Under the pieces are notes generated by a model. The model was given only the letters and a program-made list of their open reading frames with translations. It made no database searches and was not told the origin of the DNA. Below, in pieces: positions 13,851-16,838 of a stretch of DNA of 16,838 nucleotides. The DNA is taken from positions 1 through 16,838 of the forward strand of contig JAGGTT010000012.1 in assembly GCA_021163565.1 (NCBI GenBank), written 5' to 3'. Origin of the DNA: Candidatus Tharpella sp. GTDB taxonomy: Bacteria; Desulfobacterota; Anaeroferrophillalia; Anaeroferrophillales; Tharpellaceae. Both the position numbers and the translations under genes were made by a program. The first letter of the stretch is position 1. Each line of letters begins with the position of its first letter.

Positions 13851-14861
13851 TTATGCTTCATTTGCCGCTTTTTGTGAACCATTCTTGCGTTTGGCAAATA
13901 TCATGCGCCCGGCAGTAGTTTGCAGGACACTGGTAACGGTAACGGTGGCGGTTTCCCCGAGCAGCTTGCGGCCATTTTCGATAACTACCATAGTTCCATC
14001 ATCGAGATAGGCAACTCCCTGCATGGCTTCCTTGCCCTCTTTGGAGACCATTACATCCAGGGCTTCACCCGGCAGCACCAGAGGTTTTAATGCTTCAGCA
14101 AGTTGATTCAGGTTCAAGACATCAACCCCCTGCAGGTCAGCAACCTTATTTAGGTTGAAGTCATTAGTTAAAATCGGGGCCTCTCGTTTTTTTGCCAGGG
14201 CGACCAACTTTGCATCTACATCCTTGATTCGGGGGAAATCTTTTTCGGTAATTTCAATCTCGACTTTGGCCTGGTTCTGGATGCGTTTGAGGATATCCAG
14301 ACCGCGGCGTCCCCGGATTCGTTTTAAGGAGTCGGAGGAGTCAGCGACAAGCTGGAGTTCATGCAGGACAAATTGGGGAATAACCAGGGTTCCTTCAATG
14401 AATCCGGTTTCACAGACATCGGCTATCCGCCCGTCAATTATGACTGAAGTGTCAACAATTGTTTCTCGGTTACGGCGTTGCTTTGATATGAGTGAATGGA
14501 TCAGATCGAACTCATCCCCCTTTTTTAAACCGACCTCCAATGAGATATAGGCCAGCAGAGAATAGGTCAGAAGGTAGAGGGTAAAACTGGTTCTGGGATT
14601 ATCGAAGAGGTCGACAAATGGTGCCCCGCGAAGCAGCAGGTTGGCGATAAACAGGCCGATAACCATGCCTGAAAATCCACCAATCAGAGTTCGCAGTGGA
14701 ACTTTCTTAAGCCGGCTGAGGAGATAAAAAATGTAAGTTATGAGTGACGCGGTCACGAAAAAGGCAACACATGCGTAATCAATGCGACCGAGTTGGACTT
14801 TGGCGATCTGGAAAGAAAGTAGGGCGGCCGACAGAATGAAAAATGCGCGAATTATCAGCAA
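13851..14861 (-). CDS. Membrane PIN/TRAM-domain protein (YacL family)
   Basis: This 336-residue protein has about four membrane helices (near 3-20, 28-49, 57-77, 92-110), a PIN nuclease-fold domain (about 134-250) and a TRAM RNA-binding domain (about 262-325). The PIN acidic residues are visible: D137 in 'IVDTSVIIDGRI', E168 in 'VLHEL', D216 in 'VDAKLV' and D234 in 'LTNDFN'. This architecture is that of Bacillus YacL and its many bacterial relatives; the substrate is not established, and RNA is a reasonable guess from the domains. The start is taken as TTG at 14859-14861 with AGAAG just upstream. An in-frame TGA eight codons before it limits other choices, and the next ATG would lose the first helices. 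It sits 16 bp before ispDF, an association also seen in Firmicutes. Confidence 0.93.
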   Translation of the reverse strand: MLIIRAFFILSAALLSFQIAKVQLGRIDYACVAFFVTASLITYIFYLLSRLKKVPLRTLIGGFSGMVIGLFIANLLLRGAPFVDLFDNPRTSFTLYLLTYSLLAYISLEVGLKKGDEFDLIHSLISKQRRNRETIVDTSVIIDGRIADVCETGFIEGTLVIPQFVLHELQLVADSSDSLKRIRGRRGLDILKRIQNQAKVEIEITEKDFPRIKDVDAKLVALAKKREAPILTNDFNLNKVADLQGVDVLNLNQLAEALKPLVLPGEALDVMVSKEGKEAMQGVAYLDDGTMVVIENGRKLLGETATVTVTSVLQTTAGRMIFAKRKNGSQKAANEA

Positions 14862-15046
14862 TGGTCTTCTCGTAATTTTTAATCAACCAGGAATTCTTGT
14901 GAGCAATGAAAGAGAGCCTGAAAAACTATAGTTATATCTACGTAGTAAAATTTTAGGCCCAGCGTAACGAGCGGAGAAATCGAGGTTTTCTGTTGTATGT
15001 TTGTGTGTCAGTCTATTATTTATGGATTTAGAATGTTATTTTGGTC
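14862..15046. other. Gap between the CarD gene and the PIN/TRAM gene
   Basis: The 185 bp hold no ORF. Visible features are an 8-bp palindrome CTACGTAG near 14939-14946 and a GC-richer patch (CCCAGCGTAACGAGCGG) around 14958-14975. No clean terminator is seen for the CarD gene, so read-through into PIN/TRAM-ispDF-tolAB is possible. Confidence 0.4.
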
Positions 15047-15562
15047 TTATTCACTATCCTTGACGACAAAAATCTCCTGAATCTCCTGGGTGATTTCTTT
15101 TTCGGAAAGCCCTCGAGCCAAGGCCAGTTCAGAGACGATCAGATGTTTTGCGGTCTCCATCATCTTGCGCTCACCAAAGGAGAGCTCCTTATTGATGCTG
15201 ATCAGGTTGAGATCTCGAAAAACTTCAGCCACCTCAACAAGAGAGCCACGTTTTATTTTGTCGTGAAACTGTTTGTAGCGCTTGTTCCAAGTCTGGTGTG
15301 ACAGTTTTACTCTGCGTTTCTTCAAGGTCGTGTAGACTTCGTCGACCTGCTTGTCTTTAACGAGGGCTCTTAAGCCGACGTTGGTGGTGTTGTTTTTGGG
15401 GATCATGATCGTGATATTACTGTCTAAGATCACCATTATATAGAAATTCTGGGTCTCTTCACAGACTTCACGTTTTTCTATGGCTTTGATTTCGCCAACG
15501 CCGTGTCCGGGATAGACGGCCAGTTCTCCTATGTTGAAGATTCTTGGGGCTTGGTTTTCCAT
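15047..15562 (-). CDS. CarD/CdnL-family RNA polymerase-binding regulator
   Basis: CarD-family proteins bind the RNA polymerase beta subunit through an N-terminal RID (TRCF-like) domain and steady the open promoter complex through a helical C-terminal domain. The 171-residue product fits: RID at about 8-65 ('FNIGELAVYPGHGVGEIKAIEK', 'MIPKNNTTNVGLR') and an all-helical part at 70-165 ('WNKRYKQFHDKIKRGSLVEVAEVFRDL', 'LSFGERKMMETAKHLIVSELALARG'). The length is like CdnL rather than the longer HMGA-tailed CarD of Myxococcus. It is the first minus-strand gene, 245 bp from and divergent to pilD, and lies upstream of PIN/TRAM-ispDF. In mycobacteria carD also precedes ispD-ispF. Only a weak ribosome site is visible. 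Confidence 0.95.
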   Translation of the reverse strand: MENQAPRIFNIGELAVYPGHGVGEIKAIEKREVCEETQNFYIMVILDSNITIMIPKNNTTNVGLRALVKDKQVDEVYTTLKKRRVKLSHQTWNKRYKQFHDKIKRGSLVEVAEVFRDLNLISINKELSFGERKMMETAKHLIVSELALARGLSEKEITQEIQEIFVVKDSE

Positions 15563-15807
15563 AAGTGATTAATATCCGTTAAATTGTTGTGTCAAGGTTG
15601 AAAAGAGCCTGCGGCATGGATCATTAATGTCCGGCCGTTAAACTTTTTCGCATTATTTTCTTGGCAAAGATAGTTTGGCATGGTAGACGGTGCGACTCTT
15701 GTGGAGTTTAAACCTTCAAGTTGCCAGCTTGATGAAAGCGGTATTACTTATATCACATTAAACAGTTTTGTTCAACTCTCTAATTTTAGTCCGCTTTCAG
15801 GTGTCCA
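15563..15807. promoter_or_regulatory. Divergent promoter region between the CarD gene and pilD
   Basis: These 245 bp must hold the start signals of two divergent genes. I see AT-rich stretches on both sides but no promoter pair I can defend. AGGTG, 4 nt before the pilD ATG, serves as its ribosome site. A 54-codon ORF (15680-15844) overlaps the pilD start in another frame and is probably spurious. Confidence 0.45.
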
Positions 15808-16584
15808 ATGGATTGGTTCCTTGTTACATTCACCGTTGTCTTAGGACTTGTCTGTGGCAGCTTTTTTAATGTCTGCATCTATCGTATACCCCGTGATTTG
15901 TCGGTAGTCGCGCCGCCTTCACACTGTCCCAAATGTGAGCACCGGCTGCCGTTTTGGTTGAATATCCCCTTGCTGACTTATATTTTTTTGCGTGGCCGTT
16001 GCTTTTTTTGTCGTGAACCGATCTCTCTTCGGTACCCGCTGGTTGAACTTTTAACCGGTTTACTGTTCGGGTTGGCGGCTTTATATTTTGGTCTGACACC
16101 GGCGTTGGCCCGAGCCCTGATTTTAATCTTCCTGCTGGTGCCGATTACATTTATAGATCTTGAATTTCAAATTATACCCGACAGTTTCAGCCTGACCGGG
16201 ATTGTTATCGGTCTGGCGGGTTCCTGGTGGTGGGGAGTGTTGCCCGGGTGGGAGTTTTTGCTGGGTGCGGTCTTGGGCTGGTTATCGTTGTGGCTGGTGG
16301 CGACCGGTTACTATTTTTTCACCGGTCGTGATGGAATGGGCGGCGGTGATTTGAAACTTCTGGCTATGCTCGGGGCTTTTTTAGGCTATAAAGCCCTGTT
16401 GCCGATTATTCTATTGAGTTCATTGAGTGGGGCTGTAATTGGTCTTGGGCTGGTTTTCTGGCAGGGCCGCGATGGGCGCTACGCGATTGCCTTCGGTCCT
16501 TTTCTGGCCGCCGGCGGCCTTCTCTATCTTTTCTTCGGCTCGCAGCTGGTTGAATTTTACTGGCAGTTGGTCTTGCCGGCGTAA
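15808..16584 (+). CDS. pilD: Prepilin peptidase / N-methyltransferase PilD (A24 family)
   Basis: PilD cleaves the leader of type IV prepilins and methylates the new N-terminus, in the inner membrane. The 258-residue product opens with 'GSFFNVCIYRIPR', then the DiS_P_DiS domain with the zinc-binding cysteines C40, C43, C65 and C68 ('SHCPKCEHRLPFW', 'GRCFFCREPISLRYPLVELLTG'). Six or more hydrophobic helices follow. The catalytic aspartates lie in 'FIDLEFQIIPDSFSL' (D117, D125) and 'GMGGGDLKLLAMLGAFLG' (D181), the GxGD motif. It is full length and has both activities' motifs. The ATG at 15808 has AGGTG 4 nt before it. It is divergent from the CarD gene, not part of the pilMNOPQ operon, and its last 28 bp overlap rlmE on the other strand. 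Confidence 0.96.
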   Translation: MDWFLVTFTVVLGLVCGSFFNVCIYRIPRDLSVVAPPSHCPKCEHRLPFWLNIPLLTYIFLRGRCFFCREPISLRYPLVELLTGLLFGLAALYFGLTPALARALILIFLLVPITFIDLEFQIIPDSFSLTGIVIGLAGSWWWGVLPGWEFLLGAVLGWLSLWLVATGYYFFTGRDGMGGGDLKLLAMLGAFLGYKALLPIILLSSLSGAVIGLGLVFWQGRDGRYAIAFGPFLAAGGLLYLFFGSQLVEFYWQLVLPA

Positions 16585-16838
16585 CCGGTGGCGACAAGAT
16601 AGATTTCACTGGAAGTTTTGCGGCTGGCTTTAGGTTTGGCCAGCGTGATTTTATGAAAACTGTTTTTCATTTGCAATTGAAACTGTTTAAGTTCACTGCC
16701 CTGGAAAACCTTGCAGATGAGAAAGCCACCTTTTTTTAAGCGTTCGAGGCCGAGTTTTGTTGCGGCTTCGAGCATGGCGATTGAGTTTGCCTGATCGGTA
16801 GCCTTAATTCCGGTCAGGTTGGGGGCGAGATCAGAGAC
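16557..16838 (-). CDS. rlmE: 23S rRNA 2'-O-methyltransferase RlmE (FtsJ/RrmJ), C-terminal part, cut by window end
   Basis: RlmE methylates the 2'-hydroxyl of U2552 in the 23S rRNA A loop of the 50S subunit (E. coli numbering). The frame runs without a stop from the right edge to TAA at 16557-16559, giving the last 93 residues; the ATG at 16775 is internal. The first visible residues are 'VSDLAPNLTG', matching the RrmJ 'SDMAPNMSG' motif with its catalytic Asp. 'ICKVFQGSE' holds the catalytic Lys, and 'SSEIYLVATG' the catalytic Glu. The N-terminal SAM-binding half lies outside the window. The gene converges on pilD and overlaps it by 28 bp. Confidence 0.93.
   Translation of the reverse strand, partial: VSDLAPNLTGIKATDQANSIAMLEAATKLGLERLKKGGFLICKVFQGSELKQFQLQMKNSFHKITLAKPKASRKTSSEIYLVATGYAGKTNCQ

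Noticed and set aside
14155..14550. 131-codon plus-strand ORF antisense to the PIN/TRAM gene
   Set aside because: It lies wholly within a clear gene whose product has intact PIN active-site residues; a shadow frame.
15676..15695. TGGCATGGTAGACGGTGC as a second sigma-54-like site ahead of pilD
   Set aside because: The GG to GC spacing is wrong for sigma-54, so it was dropped.
15680..15844. 54-codon plus-strand ORF overlapping the start of pilD
   Set aside because: It has no ribosome site, overlaps pilD in another frame, and its protein has no recognisable motif; more likely chance in the divergent promoter region.
1..16838. CRISPR arrays, tRNA or rRNA genes, transposase genes, tolQ/tolR, pilA, pilB, pilT or pilC
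   Set aside because: Looked for on both strands; no regularly spaced repeats, no RNA gene patterns and no matching proteins were seen.

Overview
The window reads as chromosomal DNA of a Gram-negative bacterium of the Desulfobacterota (old Deltaproteobacteria) type. This is inferred from gene content and protein sequence: a type IVa pilus assembly cluster, a Tol-Pal cluster, a CarD-family regulator linked to a PIN/TRAM protein, and a fused IspD-IspF enzyme. No rRNA or other marker is present to fix the genus. Base composition is moderate, and the gaps between genes are clearly AT-rich.

Layout. (1) Positions 1-245 hold the 3' end of an envelope-type protein gene. Positions 432-3002 encode an exported 856-residue protein with four ASH/'choice-of-anchor D' type immunoglobulin-like repeats. 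(2) Positions 3003-3709 hold no intact gene. They contain a 309-bp element bounded by 35-bp near-perfect inverted repeats, a strong terminator inside it, an 8-bp tandem repeat, an 11-bp perfect inverted repeat, and a short ORF that looks like a decayed start of a DUF4143-type ATPase. (3) From 15562 down to 3710 all genes are on the minus strand. In transcription order they are a CarD-family regulator, a PIN/TRAM protein, ispDF, tolA, tolB, pal, cpoB (ybgF), pilM, pilN, pilO, pilP and pilQ. (4) On the plus strand at 15808-16584 lies the prepilin peptidase pilD, divergent from the CarD gene. It converges on, and overlaps by 28 bp, the end of rlmE, which enters from the right edge.

How the genes fit together. 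PilM (cytoplasmic ring), PilN and PilO (inner-membrane dimer), PilP (periplasmic link) and PilQ (outer-membrane secretin) form the alignment complex and exit pore of a type IV pilus. PilD matures the pilins. No pilin, pilB, pilT or pilC lies in the window. TolA, TolB, Pal and CpoB form the trans-envelope Tol-Pal system, but tolQ and tolR are not here; ispDF occupies the place upstream of tolA. CarD next to ispD and ispF resembles the mycobacterial order carD-ispD-ispF, and PIN/TRAM next to ispD-ispF resembles yacL-ispD-ispF of Bacillus, so this block looks anciently conserved.

I found no clearly new multi-gene system. The points most worth a second look are the inverted-repeat element at 3058-3366, the ASH-repeat exported protein, a sigma-54-like site ahead of pilM, a long stem-loop between pal and cpoB, and the tolA gene without tolQR.
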